In this document: piece by piece, positions 11,964-24,195 of the stretch
How positions within the stretch are numbered: the stretch's first letter is position 1
Layout of the letters: every line of letters begins with the position of its first letter
Source of the DNA: Henckelia pumila
Taxonomy: Eukaryota; Streptophyta; Magnoliopsida; Lamiales; Gesneriaceae
Length of the DNA stretch: 64,000 nucleotides
NCBI RefSeq assembly: GCF_033568475.1
Contig: NC_133123.1
Location: 128,188,930-128,252,929, forward strand
Direction: 5' to 3'
The notes under the pieces: model-generated
Told to the model about the DNA's origin: nothing
Database searches by the model: none
What the model saw: only the letters and a program-made list of their open reading frames with translations
Made by a program: the position numbers and the translations under genes

Positions 11964-12222
11964 CTACATTTCTTTTCATTTCTTTTTTTAAATGGTTCTT
12001 GTTTTCAAAATATCCTTATTCCTATGGTAAAAAATATATAACAAAATAAAAACTCAAATATGAAATGGGTAAGAATTGCTCCATGATTAAACTTTAACAA
12101 TAAAATATATTAATCTATATATAATTGCATAAAATTATATTTATATTTAATATATATGTGGGCATACGTACATAAGGATGTGACAAATTTAGCATATATA
12201 TATAGTTCATCAGAAGTTAAAT
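11964..12222. other. AT-rich spacer, no gene
   Basis: AT-rich DNA with no recognisable feature. It is repeated closely in copy 2 of the duplication (from about 22350). Confidence 0.7.
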
Positions 12223-12544
12223 TAGGAGTGATATATCGTACATATTACATCAAAATCATATATCGTATACCGTATCAAAAATTACGATAATATTTTATAT
12301 TGACACAGAAGCTCGTTTTATATCGAAATGAACCTTATATTTTTAAAAATGTATAAAATTATTGGATATTAAATTTTTTTATGTTGTTTCGGTATTCTGG
12401 TATATATCGAAATTTTCAAATTTCATACTGTTATCGTACCGAAAAGTAGGTATCGTTATCATACCCTATCAAAAATTTAGCAAATTCAATTTTTTCAACA
12501 CGATAACCTCATTATACGAAAGTTCGGTATTTTTCTCATCCCTA
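12223..12544. mobile_element. Possible hAT-type MITE (copy 1)
   Basis: Non-coding unit with ends TAGGAGTGA and TCATCCCTA, which are imperfect inverted repeats, rich in TATCG/ACCGTAT-like motifs. An imperfect 8-bp flank (AGTTAAAT, AGTTTATA) would fit a decayed hAT duplication. The corresponding copy lies at about 22609-22933. Confidence 0.4.
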
Positions 12545-13642
12545 AGTTTATAAATCACATAAGGATTTGTGATATTTGAGATTTTTCAATGCCTAAGTTG
12601 AATTTTAAATTTTGGCCTCCAAGCAATTAATTGTGCTTTTTTATTTTTATTAAATAGTATTTTTTTAAAAAAAAACTAAATTTATAACGTGTAACTTAGT
12701 TTAAAAAATCTATGATTTAATGACATTGTTTATTGAATATATATCTAGCAAATGTTATATGTTTGTGTACATATATACTATTAAATCATAATAATAAAAT
12801 TTTTGAAATATATTTTCAATGATTTTTCAAGGTAGCAGGACATCTCTTCAAAATTCCAAATGTCCTCTTCGGATATTGTGTTCGTTCTAGCGTATTTGCA
12901 CATCCGTTGTGTGTGACGAAAAATTTGATTTTTTTATTAAAATTAATTTTGAAAAAAAAAACCTAATAAATTTATGGGAACAAAATGAATGTTTCTTGGG
13001 TTAAATATTATAAATCTATAAGAAGTAGTTAAAATATCATGAATTATATATTTATATTAATTATTTCCCACCATTTTTTTCAAATAATTTGAAATTCAAA
13101 TTAAGATCATAACATATCAAGTTGGTTTCTCTAAAACCCTCTCACTTAATAAATTGGTATATATATATATATATAACTGTTGCATGCAGCATGAGCTGCA
13201 CACAGTTTCATTTTTTTTAATTTATTTATTTTTTAAATAATAAAATGTGAAGCATTTGAATAAAAATGGCTTGTAGAAATTAAAATTGGACTGAATAAAA
13301 TTTGCAGATGTTGTTTTATATGATGTATTTTTGTTTATAAGTTTTCAAATTTTTGTGTTGCTTTGTTATATCAATTTATTTTTAGATAACATTGTAATAT
13401 TATATTAAAATTAAATTAAACTTTTATTATTGTAAATTAATTATATTAGTTGTTATAAAATAAAATAATAAATCATTTTATTTAATTGAGAAATAAATAA
13501 ATAGTAAGGAAGTGGAAATGGAAGTGGAAGTGGAAGTGGGGTCCACAAATATTTGGGTGTTGTGATATTTGATTATAGAATGTGTAATATTTGAAAGATG
13601 ACGTGGAATAATAAGTCTACAAATATTTCGGAGAAGTCAAAA

Positions 13643-13812
13643 ACTTTTGTGAGACGATTTCACGGGTTAATTTTGTGAGATGAATTTTTTATTTGAATTA
13701 CTCATGAAAAAATTATTTTTTATGCCAAAAGTATTACTTCTTACTATAAACATGATAAGATTGATCTGTCTCAAAGTTAAATATCTAAAAGACCGTCTCA
13801 CAAGAGATTACT
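13643..13812. mobile_element. GTGAGACG-type MITE (copy 1)
   Basis: About 170 bp with inverted ends CTTTTGTGAGACG and CGTCTCACAAGAG and a typical interior (ATGAAAAAATTATTTTTTAT). One of about ten related, variously decayed copies in the window. No coding capacity. Confidence 0.65.
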
Positions 13813-14330
13813 CGAGGGAGAAATGTTTTCATTGTTGTGGATGTTCTTATTAAAGTTGCAAAGAAGTCAAAAGCATGAAGTACATAGAAGCTAAAAAAAT
13901 AGTTGGTTTTTTTTAAAATATGAACGAATGGACTCACTCGATTCATATCAGTCATGAGTCATGACTCTGAGAGTTTGAGTGCCAACTAATTATGTCAAGA
14001 AATCCCATGACTTGAACCCAATTTGATTAATTTTGGTAAGAAAAATTTTGTTAAAACTGCTTTAATTTTTTTTTCTTTTAAAAATTTTACGAAACAAAAA
14101 ATTTTCCAACTGTAAATGTACTTAAACTGCATACAATTTATAATGAACAAATGTCTTTTAGACTCTGATTTGACACCAATCATTTTCTTTAGTAAACAGT
14201 TTGAAAGGTGTTTATCACCAAAAAAATCCATTAATGAACCACAAACTTTCAGAAGATGTTAATGTAAAGAACATTAATTACTTATAATCTCAAGCAAATA
14301 ATGACCAACTTATATTTTATTTATCATAGA

Positions 14331-14447
14331 AAAACGGTCTTACGGATCAAGTTCGTAGATGAATATCTTATTTAAGTTATTCATAAAAAATATTATTTTT
14401 TATGCAAAAAATATTGGTTTTATTATAAATATTCGTCTCACAAAAAT
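14331..14447. mobile_element. GTGAGACG-family MITE, shortened (copy 1)
   Basis: Decayed member with left part ACGGTCTTACGGATC and right part CGTCTCACAAAAATA. Its counterpart at about 25365-25488 keeps a better left end (GTGAGACGGTCTTACGG). Confidence 0.55.
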
Positions 14448-14697
14448 ACTCTTAATTTATTATATTGAATTTTATCTACGTTATATTGGGTTTGATTTAT
14501 ATTTAAATCATTATGAGCAAATGTCACTAAATTTGAGCCGGGCCATAAAGGGTGAAGGCCCATTAAATCCTTGAAAATATTATAAATAGGTCAATGTTAT
14601 CACATTAAAGTGATATCCTTTATTAAAAGTTTCTAATTTTTGTAAGTATATATTTTGGATTGATCAATGACTTGATCGTCGGAGAGTTTTGTCGAAT

Positions 14698-15231
14698 TTT
14701 ATATTTGTTGAAATCTAGGAGTTTCAAGTTAGGTAGTGTCTAAGTCCTAACATCGGAGTGGGTGAATTACAAGACATTGTAGTTAACAAAGTCTTTTAGT
14801 GAATTTTTTCCTGTGAAGAAGAAGAAGAGACGTAGAATGATTCATCCTTCAAACTTCCATAATCTATGCACTATTTATATTTCCACACTACATCATTATT
14901 TCAGTTATTCGTGATTGTATTTCAATTAGTATCACTGAAATTGCTTGAGCTATTTTCGCACTTATTTTAGTTGCTTGATTACTCTCATCCCCAACAAAAC
15001 TATCTTCACATAGCAAACTGCATTCAGTTTAGGGAGCTAAACTGAATGAATTCTATAAGGCCAAACTTCATCAAAGCTCATGAAAATTTGAAGTAAAATG
15101 CATTTAGTTTACGAAACTAAACTAATGTCCGAGTCAACTGACAAAGAGAATAATCAAGCAAGACTGAATCAACGCAACCCATTTGGATAGACTTTTTTGT
15201 ACAAGACCAAACGTTGCATTTACAGAACATA
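14698..15231. other. Non-coding stretch with two small hairpins
   Basis: No gene. An 11-bp perfect inverted repeat CATTCAGTTTA/TAAACTGAATG with a 6-base loop lies at 15021-15048. A second, TTTAGTTT/AAACTAAA with a 3-base loop, lies at 15103-15121. The wording near 14705-14770 resembles LTR text repeated at 15697-15745. Confidence 0.5.
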
Positions 15232-15419
15232 TCAGTGTACTTTGATGTCAAAAATGTCTGCGAAAAAGAGAAGTTAATGGCCATTGATTTGAATTCAAAA
15301 GAGTCATTGCTCGCCCAGTATAAATACTCATCAAGGGAATCAGAAATATCATACAACTTCTTAGAAAAGAGCCGTTAACTTGTCTTTTCCGCAGATATTT
15401 TTGCATCAAAGTACACTGA
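15232..15419. repeat. Inverted repeat, about 45-base arms
   Basis: Arms 15232-15277 and 15375-15419 are reverse complements with a few mismatches (TCAGTGTACTTTGATG against CATCAAAGTACACTGA), separated by a 97-base loop. Too short and isolated for a known MITE that I can name. Transcription would give a stem-loop. Confidence 0.7.
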
Positions 15420-17064
15420 TATCATCCGGCTTCTTAGAAAAGTAATTGCACATATATTTTCATTATCAGAGATAAACTGAATTATCCACACACAATCAGT
15501 TGAAGAGCAAAGAGATTATTTCAAGATCATATTAAAAGAGCCTAAGAACATAAGAAAAAGATTTAAGTACATCAGATTAGTAAAGATCATTTGTTGCAAA
15601 TTGTTTAGTTGTAACAAGTTTTGTATTTGTAATTTATCAGTTGAGGTGTTGCAAACCTCGTTGTAACAAAAATCAATCGAGGACTGAGTTCTTGAGTGTC
15701 TAGGAGTTTTGGGATAGGTGATTGTGTGTAAGTCCTAGTCTTGAAGTGGTGTATTGAATCTTGATGTGTAAGATTAGCAAACACGATTACAATTCGAATC
15801 GCACCCTCTAATCAATAAACAAAAGATCCAAAGTTTTGTCCAATCTTTGAAACAAGTAAAATTGATAGGATTTTTGGATTTCCACCTTTAATCGACGGGA
15901 AGATTAACAACAGAAATCACAATAATTTAAACCAAAAAAAAACCTTCAGATAACTTGTATCTGACACTCTTCAGTGAGAAACAATCGACAAACGCTTACA
16001 AGTAATTAAACTGAGAAAGTTTGATTTGAAAAGCCAAAGCAAAGCTTTGTATAAAGTTCTAGAGAGAATTTCAATAATTTGTGTATAAACTGAATCTAAA
16101 TTATTATTAATGAAATAAACAAAAGTATTTATAGTTTACAATCAAAAATAAAAGATAATGCAAAATATAGCCTAAAGATATCAAAGATATCATCTAAAAA
16201 GTTTCCTAGTATAATTAAAACTCTCAAAAAGAGGAAAATAACATCAAAATATCAAAATCCCGAACACACACAACACGCCGAAGTGTGTGTAAATTTCCGG
16301 AAAAATCACGCTCGCTCGAGCGAACATAACTCTCGCTCAAGCGAGAAGCTCTCTGGTCTTGAAATTTCCCAAGCTCGCTCGAGCGAGAAGTCCTCTGCCC
16401 AAAATTGTTTATGCAGCTCGCTCGAGCGAGACTGGGTTGCGCTCGAGCGAGACCTCTTCTGCATCACTTTGATTTTCTTCACTCCTTTCTACTCCCAACA
16501 CTTCAAGGACGCATATGCAACTCCCAAATTGATCCTCAAGTACTCCAACTTCATCTTGGTAATTTAGCATTAGCTTTTGAAGTGCCTTCTTGAATTTGTT
16601 AGCTCGGCTCCTCGTTATTGACCCTCGTGAAAACTCCAAAGGATCTCGAACTCCACTTGCCACTCGATCCACATGCGAGCTATCCATGATCGCATCAAGT
16701 GGGCCATTGCAAGTTGATTGTAATAATCAAAGTCTTCTAAAGTGAATCCTTCCGAGATGAAAGAAGGGATGACGTAGGAGTCTTTGAAATCTCTGAACAT
16801 CCATAAACAAACCCTTGTGTTTTTCATTTTCAGTCTATCATTCTCACCCACTCACGATTTTATTTGATCTATGTTCTAATATGTTATTCGATCTCATTCC
16901 GCACTTTACAAGATGATTGATTAACATAGACATACGAAAAGGAAAGGATTCAGTTGACCAATCTTAACTGAACTCCATATTTGAAGATTTAGGGATCAAC
17001 TGCTACATTACACTTATCAGATTCAAGAAAGCAGCTTATAACCCTCAAAACGATCCTAACAACT
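15420..17064. repeat. LTR-like remnant with CTCGCTCGAGCGAG palindromes
   Basis: No credible gene. Text near 15640-15760 and a reverse TATA-like stretch near 16120-16135 (AAGTATTTATAG) look like a minus-strand LTR. Between 16311 and 16455 lie five CpG-rich palindromic modules, listed separately. Neither terminus could be fixed. Confidence 0.4.
16311..16455. repeat. Cluster of CTCGCTCGAGCGAG palindromes
   Basis: Perfect 14-bp palindromes at 16374-16387 and 16417-16430, plus variants at 16311-16323, 16331-16346 and about 16441-16454. The module type differs from the cassettes of LTR A and LTR B but has a similar length and spacing. Confidence 0.8.
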
Positions 17065-17409
17065 GTGTTATGAGGAATTATGTTTGGATAAACTTGAGTT
17101 TATGTTGAGGTGTGTATTCAATTATACACGGAATTTTGTGAATAAAGAGAAAATCTATCCATCAAAATTCCTCATAACACAGACCTATCTCATACCTATC
17201 CATTAAAATTCCTCATAACACATTTTTCTCGACCAGACCTATGAAAAAGTATTATTCTTTATGTCGAAAAATATTATTTTTCACTCTAAATATAAATCGG
17301 ATTGACATATCTCAAAAAAATAAATATTTGTAAGAATGTCTTATAGGATACCTACCAAATAAATATTTATTCACTAATAATGTCAGTCAAACATAATTCC
17401 TCGTAACAC
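17065..17409. mobile_element. Unclassified MITE-like element (345 bp)
   Basis: Ends GTGTTATGAGGAATTATGTT and the inverse AACATAATTCCTCGTAACAC, matching at all but one position. Two internal direct copies of AAAATTCCTCATAACACA (about 17162 and 17209) are further inverted partial arms. Includes a decayed GTGAGACG-type stretch (17224-17345). No clear target duplication. Confidence 0.5.
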
Positions 17410-17887
17410 TTATTGGTACATTCTCAACTGACTGCTTCTTCTCGCTCAACTGAACTCCTTCTACTCAACTGATATTTTCCCACTCGAGTTTCTCTGTAAT
17501 TTTCTCAGAATTTTGTGTAACGTTATCTCATAAAATTGAGTGTTATTTATAGAAAAAATTGAGTGTTATTTATAGTCAAAATTCTAACTTTTAGACTCTC
17601 ATTTATTTCTTTTAATTGACATTATTTCGAGTTAATGCATTGGTTACAAATACGGAGCAGCAGTTATAGCTCGACTGAATAGTATACTGAACTTAGCTCA
17701 ACTGAAACTCGAACTCAACTGAATTTTTGGCTATCGAATTTGGACCTTGGACCTCAATTGAATATAGAATTTCAACTGAATTTGGTCCTCAACTAAAATT
17801 CTCTCAACTGAAATTCGGGTTCTCACACATTCTTTAACAAAAAAATAAAAAAATAATAAATGTGTTGGTATTGTTGTTGTTATTGTT
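17410..17887. other. Non-coding stretch with repeated CTCAACTGAA motif
   Basis: No gene. About ten copies of CTCAACTGAA or one-base variants occur irregularly between 17413 and 17815. It ends in an AT-rich stretch. Confidence 0.6.
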
Positions 17888-18130
17888 ATTACTCCCACCG
17901 TCTCAATTATATGAGTCACCTTTTTTTTCGTTTGTCCCAAATATATAGGCGTATATCATATTTAGTAATATTTTTTTATACTCAATTACTAATATATACC
18001 TCTATTATCTATACCTTGAAAATTGTGCAATCATTTTTTGAATACATTAAATAGGGATAAAATAGAAATTTTGTACAAAATTTTTTTATCGATTATTTTT
18101 CTTAATTTGTGTGAAACAAATAGGACTATA
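17888..18130. mobile_element. Stowaway-like MITE, decayed
   Basis: Left end ACTCCCACCGTCTCAATTAT resembles the Stowaway terminus CTCCCTCCGT. The right side GGACTATATAATCGAAACAG is a decayed inverse. Interior AT-rich with no coding capacity. Confidence 0.5.
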
Positions 18131-18600
18131 TAATCGAAACAGATAAAACATTATTAAATAATAAAATAATAATTATTGGTTCTCTATTAATTATTATAAA
18201 ATTATTGTTGTTGAGTTCAAATAATATGAACCAAAATAATATATATAATAATGATATTATTATTATTATCATTATTTTTATTATTTTATAATTATAATAA
18301 AAACCAATAATTTTAATTTTGATAATAATAATTATTATTATTATTAAGTATAATAATTATAAATAATAATATTCAAAAAATTTCAAAAATAAAAATTACT
18401 TTTAATTACTATTTTAATAAATAATAATAATAATAATAATAGATAAATAAATTACTAATCATAATCGATATTATTAAATAATAACTATTAATTTATAATA
18501 AAGAAAATAATTATATAATCATTTATTATTTTACATATAATATTATAATAAACTATTGTTATATAGGTGTAGAATATCTTAAATAAACTAAATATAGAAA
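18131..18600. repeat. AT/AAT low-complexity tract
   Basis: Dense ATT/AAT/TAA trinucleotide runs, for example around 18240-18300 and 18420-18440. Nothing else is visible. Confidence 0.8.
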
Positions 18601-19917
18601 AAAAAATTGTACAAAAATAAAAATGGTAGGTGCATTTGTTATAGGATCGAAAATGTGTGTAGAGAGGGGTGAATACACATTTAAAAATATTTTCAGAAAC
18701 TTGTTAAACAACTAAGCTAAGTTATCAGCTTGATTGCCAAATTTTTCTTAACAAAAAATTCGATGTGAGAATTGATCTGGTCAGTGCGGAAAAAATCTCA
18801 CACTCTAAATTTGAACTTGTTACTAAAACAGATAGAAAAGTAGTAAAGTAAAGAGAACAACATATTTTTTATGGAAGTTCGAAGTCAAAGCATCTACGTC
18901 TCCCCTTCTTTTGTTTCCAGAAGGATTTTCACTAGAAGAATTTGATTTATACAAAACTTTGTACAAACTCAATCCAATCAACCCTTGACTGGAACTCCTA
19001 GCAATATTATCTCAATTCAAAACACTTTCTGATAGAGTTACAAAAAAAATAACAAGCTAAAATTGATCTTCAAAGCTTGAAAAGGTAACACAAATTGATC
19101 ACTAAATTGATCTGATAAGGTAATGAATGAGTAATAGAAGCTCGGATGTTTGATCCGGCTCTTTGCTTGAATAATAATATGAGAGCTTGAGAACACTTAC
19201 ATGCTTAAATTGATAATTCAAAAGATTAAGGAGAAACTGCAATTGCATACTCATCAAGTATTTATAGGAGAGAATTTTCAACTTTATAAAATTTATCCGG
19301 TGAATATTTATTCCAAAAATTAAGAATAATGTACCACGTATCTTCGTTCTCTTTCTAAATATAGTACTGACAGCGCGAGACATTTGGAATATAGTCAGAT
19401 ATGAAAATAACGTCTTTATTCTTTTTGTCATTTCTCCAACAACCAAGATTGATCTTGAATTGATAGTGAAATTTGTTCTGATGAGGAATTGATCTGGTAT
19501 GGACGATTGAACTAGTCTGGTAACGAATATTGATCCAGAAAGGTCAAACTAATTTCTCTTTAGTCAAAACTTGGTTCGATTAAAATATAATAAGAGATTA
19601 TTTATAATTTTAGTCTTTGTTCAGATCAATTACTAAGATCATTTATGTAATTCATCAATTAAGTCCTTGGTTTTGTTCAAAGTTCCCAATTGATCTTCTT
19701 ACATAAAGTTTGATATTGTTCGAGTAGTTTTCTTTTAGAATTGTCATCACCAAAATTCAGATTTTACTTTATCAAGATCGAAACGGTGGTTCCTTTATAA
19801 AATGGATGAAATGGCTAATTTCAATGGGAATGAAAATTCTCATTTCAATGTCAATCCAAACATAGGTATAAAAAATTAGATGAGAACATTCGATCAATTC
19901 TCACTTTATTCCCTCAT
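18601..19917 (-). repeat. Probable reverse LTR remnant
   Basis: No intact gene. GGATCGAAAATGTGTGTAGA near 18644 looks like an LTR end, and a minus-strand TATA-like CCTATAAATAC lies near 19257-19267. An open frame at 19102-19446 (minus) has no recognisable domain and covers this promoter-like region, so it is not called. Boundaries uncertain. Confidence 0.35.
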
Positions 19918-20190
19918 ACTCCCTCCGTCACACTCACTTAGGTTGTATTTATTTTTTCATCCATCCTAAATTATAGTCTAGTTTTCATTTTTAATATTAT
20001 ATCTTATATTATTTTATAAACTTATCCTTATTAAATTAATATCATTAAATACATATACAATTATTTTATTTTATTAAAATCTTCATTGCATAAGGGTAAA
20101 ATGAGAAATTGCTTTCTAAAATTTATTTTCTTAAAAAACTTTCTTAATATATGTGAAAACACACGCTTGCCTATATCAATGGGACAAAAA
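19918..20190. mobile_element. Stowaway-type MITE, right end lost or decayed
   Basis: Left end TACTCCCTCCGTCACACTCA is a good Stowaway terminus. The expected right half is recognisable only as CAATGGGACAAAAAAAATA near 20177. Confidence 0.55.
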
Positions 20191-20618
20191 AAATATCAAT
20201 CATGTCCTTAGAGTCTCCTGCATCGTTCAACTTGGGAACAACACTTACACTTTCCTTCTCTTGGGGCCTCATCGCTTCTCGGGATTTTTCACAGCAGAAT
20301 TTTCATTTAGTTTAATCTCACTCATATCTTCCATCATACATTTCGTAATATCAAACATTGGAGCACACACAAAAAAGTCAAGACACAATTGGCACACGTA
20401 GGTATCGAACAAATCATGTAACATGTAGCCGATTCAGGACGCAGATTTAATCTTAAATTACGGTTAATTCTCCTAACTTGTTTAAAGGTTTATTTCTAGA
20501 ACAATTAAACCTATTAAAATATTGACGGATCAATCTTTCATAATTCAAATCCAATTCGAATGCATTAAGAACTGTGAGAATTCAGTTAACACCTAAAACC
20601 GCACGATGAAATCGAATA
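20191..20618. other. No gene recognised
   Basis: Unremarkable AT-rich DNA up to the start of duplication copy 2. The frame at 20153-20401 shows no domain. Confidence 0.6.
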
Positions 20619-22608
20619 CTATTTCTAGTCAATTTAACCTTGTGTTAATTATTAGAGTGATCGAAATCAATTTCTCCTCTATCTACTTAGAATCGATTAA
20701 CATGCAAGCAAACAATTGGCCAGATCATTCACAAGATAAATATAAATCTAATAATCAATAATATAAAACCAAATTTGAAAAATCCCAAATAAACATTCAA
20801 GTTTTCTACATAGATTTTTTCGACCCAATCATGTGGTCTTGTTTGAAAAGAAAATGCTACTCAATAAATAAAATTATGATTCAAACAAATTTTTAATCAA
20901 GAACTAAAATAATAAGAAGAAAAAGAACAAAAAAAAAAGATGAAATTTTCACTCCCAAAGCCTGTAACCGCCGCCTCTCCTATGATAGAACACGTCTGGA
21001 ACCTTCATCTGATGATAAAAATCCTATTTATATTCCCCAAATCTTAAAAATATTGCACCCTTCGCGACCAAGAATTTTCCAAAAATAAAACTCTGTACGT
21101 AATTCTCGCTCAAGCGCGTAAAGGTGCGCTCGAGCAAGACATCTTATGTCTCGTCAATTTTCCTGCCCGTATTTCTCGATCAAGCGCGTAAAGGTGCGCT
21201 CAAGAGAGTTGTTTTCTTCCCCAAATCTAAAAATTTTGCGACATGCACGTGCCCCGTGTCTGGATCCGTGCATACCTCCTTTCCAGCGCGCAGTTTTCTT
21301 GAAAAAATCATATCTTGAGTTTTAGCTGTCAGATCGAGCTGAAATTTGGACAGCAGCTTCAAAACATCTTGAAATTCATTTTGAATAGTGGATATTGGAT
21401 TTGGATATATTTAAAATAAAAAAATAATTTTTTTTATCATGGATGCTCCGTAATTCATTCTTCAAAAATCTATTTTTCTACAAAATTAACCCGAAGAGTG
21501 AAATGCACACATATGCAATAAATCACATAAAAACACGATGAGACGATACGAATGTATGCAAAATAATCATAAAAATAACATAAAATAATGCATACAAAAT
21601 GCACTTATCATTAACCTTCTAGCGAGATATAGCTCTTCTCCAACCCGAAGACATTGTGTGAGACCTCGATTCTACTCATCTAATCTCGGAATAAATAATA
21701 ATTAAGCAAACAAGATCCAAAATTAAAAGCAAAGGAAATATTTTTTTTTCTTTTAAAAGGGTTGCGCTCGATCGCATGTACTCGTGCGATCGAGCGCACC
21801 ATCCAACAAAACACACTGCCGGGAAAAATTAGAGGTGTCGCTCTCGAGCACATGAATTCGTGCGATCGAGCGCGCCCTCCTGTGCTATCTTCTGTCCAAG
21901 AATAAAAGGGGCTGCGCTCGATCGTGTCAACTCGTGCGATCGAGCGCATCTTGAGCCCAGAAAAACATCAGAAAACAGAACAATTTTTTCCAACTTTCAA
22001 CAACAATTCAAAATAGAAATTACAACATGCAAGCATCAATATTCGATAACCAAATTCGACTTATTCAATACAACAACTTGAGTCTAAAAGCTCTCAAAAC
22101 AAACTAGATTGTCATGCAATTTCATTTCTAAACCGAGTCTCACTTCTATCACTTCCAACTTGATCTAGTCATGCAGCTTCTGACTCGCTCCTGCCCCACC
22201 TACATGTAATTGGTATTGGAGCTAAAGCCATGGGTTCGATTCTCATTGATTGTAAGGAGTGCAATTATTGGGAGGGACTGATTTAAGTTACGCCATTACC
22301 ACTAGTTAGCTATAACTTTTGGTAAAATAGCAAGCGTTTAGTCCTACAACTACATTTCTTTTCATTTCTTTTTTTAAATGGTTCTTGTTTTCAAAATATC
22401 CTTATTCCTATAGTAAAAATATATAACAAAATAAAAACTCAAATATGAAATGGGTAAGAATTGCTCCATGATTAAACTTTAACAATAAATATATTAATCT
22501 ATATATAATTGCATAAAATTATATTTATATTTAATATATATGTGGGCATACGTACATAAGCATGTGACAAATTTAGCTTATATATATACAGTTCATCAGA
22601 AGTTAAAT

Positions 22609-22933
22609 TACGAGTGATATATCGTACATATCACATCAAAATCATATATCGTATACCGTATCAAAAATTATGATAATATTTTATATTGACACAGAAGCTC
22701 GTTTTATATCGAAATGAACCTTATATTTTTAAAAATGTATAAAACTATTGGATATTTTTAAATTTTTTTATGTTGTTTCGGTATTCTGGTATATATCGAA
22801 ATTTTCAAATTTCATACTGTTATCGTACCGAAAAGTAGGTATCGTTATCATACCCTACCAAAAATTTAGCAAATTCAATTTTTTCAACACGATAACCTCA
22901 TTATACAAAAGTTCAATATTTTTCTCATCCCTA
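22609..22933. mobile_element. Possible hAT-type MITE (copy 2)
   Basis: Counterpart of the element at 12223-12544, with a left end changed to TACGAGTGA. Confidence 0.4.
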
Positions 22934-23404
22934 AGTTTATAAATCACATAAGGATTTGTGATATTTGAGATTTTTCAATGCCTAAGTTGAATTTTAAATT
23001 TTGGCCTCCAAGCAATTAATTGTGCTTTTTTATTTTTATTAAATAGTATTTTTTTAAAAAAAAAACTAAATTTATAACGTGTAAACTTAGTTTAAAAAAT
23101 CTATGATTTAATGACATTGTTTATTGAATATATATCTAACAAATGTTATATGTTTGTGTACATATATACTATTAAATCATAATAATAAAAATTTTGAAAT
23201 ATATTTTCAATGATTTTTCAAGGTAGCAGGACATCTCTTCAAAATTCCAAATGTCCTCTTCGGATATTGTGTTCGGACATTCTAGCGTATTTGCACATCC
23301 GTTGTGTGTGACGAAAAATTTTACTTTTTTTATTAAAATTAATTTTGAAAAAAAACCTAATAAATTTATGGGAACAAAATGAATGTTTCTTGGGTTAAAT
23401 ATTA

Positions 23405-23991
23405 GAGGGTGTTTGGGAGAGCTTAAAAGCTCTCAAACAGCTTATACTCTCAAATTTTGTTTGACAAAAATTTTTAAAAACAGCTTATAAGCTGTCAAAA
23501 TAAGTTGTTTGACAGCTTATAAGCTGTTTTTAAAAAAGTAAGGGAGCAGGTAATTTTTTCAAAAAGATCTTATTTTAATATTCTATCTCTCTAAAATATC
23601 CTTGAATATTTTCATAAATCTCCATCATATCCTCCACCTATTAAATATTAAATATTATTTTAAAAAAAATTACAAATCACATAAATTTTTCTAAACTAAA
23701 ATATTAAAACAATTTTATTTTTTAATATATGTTTATTCTAAAATTATTTTCGTATGTGTATAACTCAAAATTTTATTTTCATAGAATTATACTCATTTTG
23801 GTAATTTTGACAATAAAAAGATCTTATAATATCAAACATATCAACATCTTTAAGATGTTTAATATAAGTTTACCCAAACGCTTTAACAACTTATTTTTAA
23901 AATAAGTTATAACAGCTTATAAGCTCGTAAAACAGCTTTTAAGCACTAGGAGCTTATAAGCTCTTTTTAATAAGTTTAGTCAAACACCCTC
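23405..23991. mobile_element. PIF/Harbinger-type MITE (587 bp)
   Basis: Ends GAGGGTGTTTGG and CCAAACACCCTC-like (AAACACCCTC), flanked by TTA on both sides (23402-23404, 23992-23994), the 3-bp target expected of PIF/Harbinger elements. Copy 1 of the duplication lacks it (near 13013), so insertion followed duplication; four extra bases (GTCA) follow it relative to copy 1. Several GCTTATAAGC hairpins lie near its ends. No transposase. Confidence 0.85.
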
Positions 23992-24143
23992 TTAGTCATA
24001 AATCTATAAGAAGTAGTTAAAATATCATGAATTATATATTTATATTAATTATTTCCCACCATTTTTTTCAAATAATTTGAAATTCAAATTAAGATCATAA
24101 TAATACAAGTTGGTTTCTCAAAAACCCTCTCACTTAATAAATT

Positions 24144-24145
<2 letters not shown>

Positions 24146-24181
<36 letters not shown>

Positions 24182-24195
24182 TATATATATATATA
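24146..24195. repeat. (TA)n microsatellite
   Basis: About 50 bases of TA with one G interruption; the copy 1 equivalent at 13158-13175 is about 18 bases. Confidence 0.95.

Larger units (their letters stand above)
6037..14697. repeat. Segmental duplication, copy 1
   Basis: Bases 6037-7620 and 11816-14697 are repeated in the same order and orientation at 20619-25735 with few differences. Copy 1 keeps 7621-11815 (most of solo LTR B, the copia 3' end, a further LTR-like region and half a foldback), which copy 2 lacks. The left limit cannot be placed because the chromovirus inserted exactly at the start of the visible homology. Confidence 0.92.
12545..14697. other. AT-rich non-coding stretch of copy 1 with MITEs
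   Basis: No gene. Holds (TA)n at 13158-13175, a GAAGTG repeat at 13508-13539 and two MITEs listed separately. The rest is AT-rich and featureless. Its close match to copy 2 (22934-25735) makes it useful for seeing which simple repeats changed after duplication. Confidence 0.7.
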
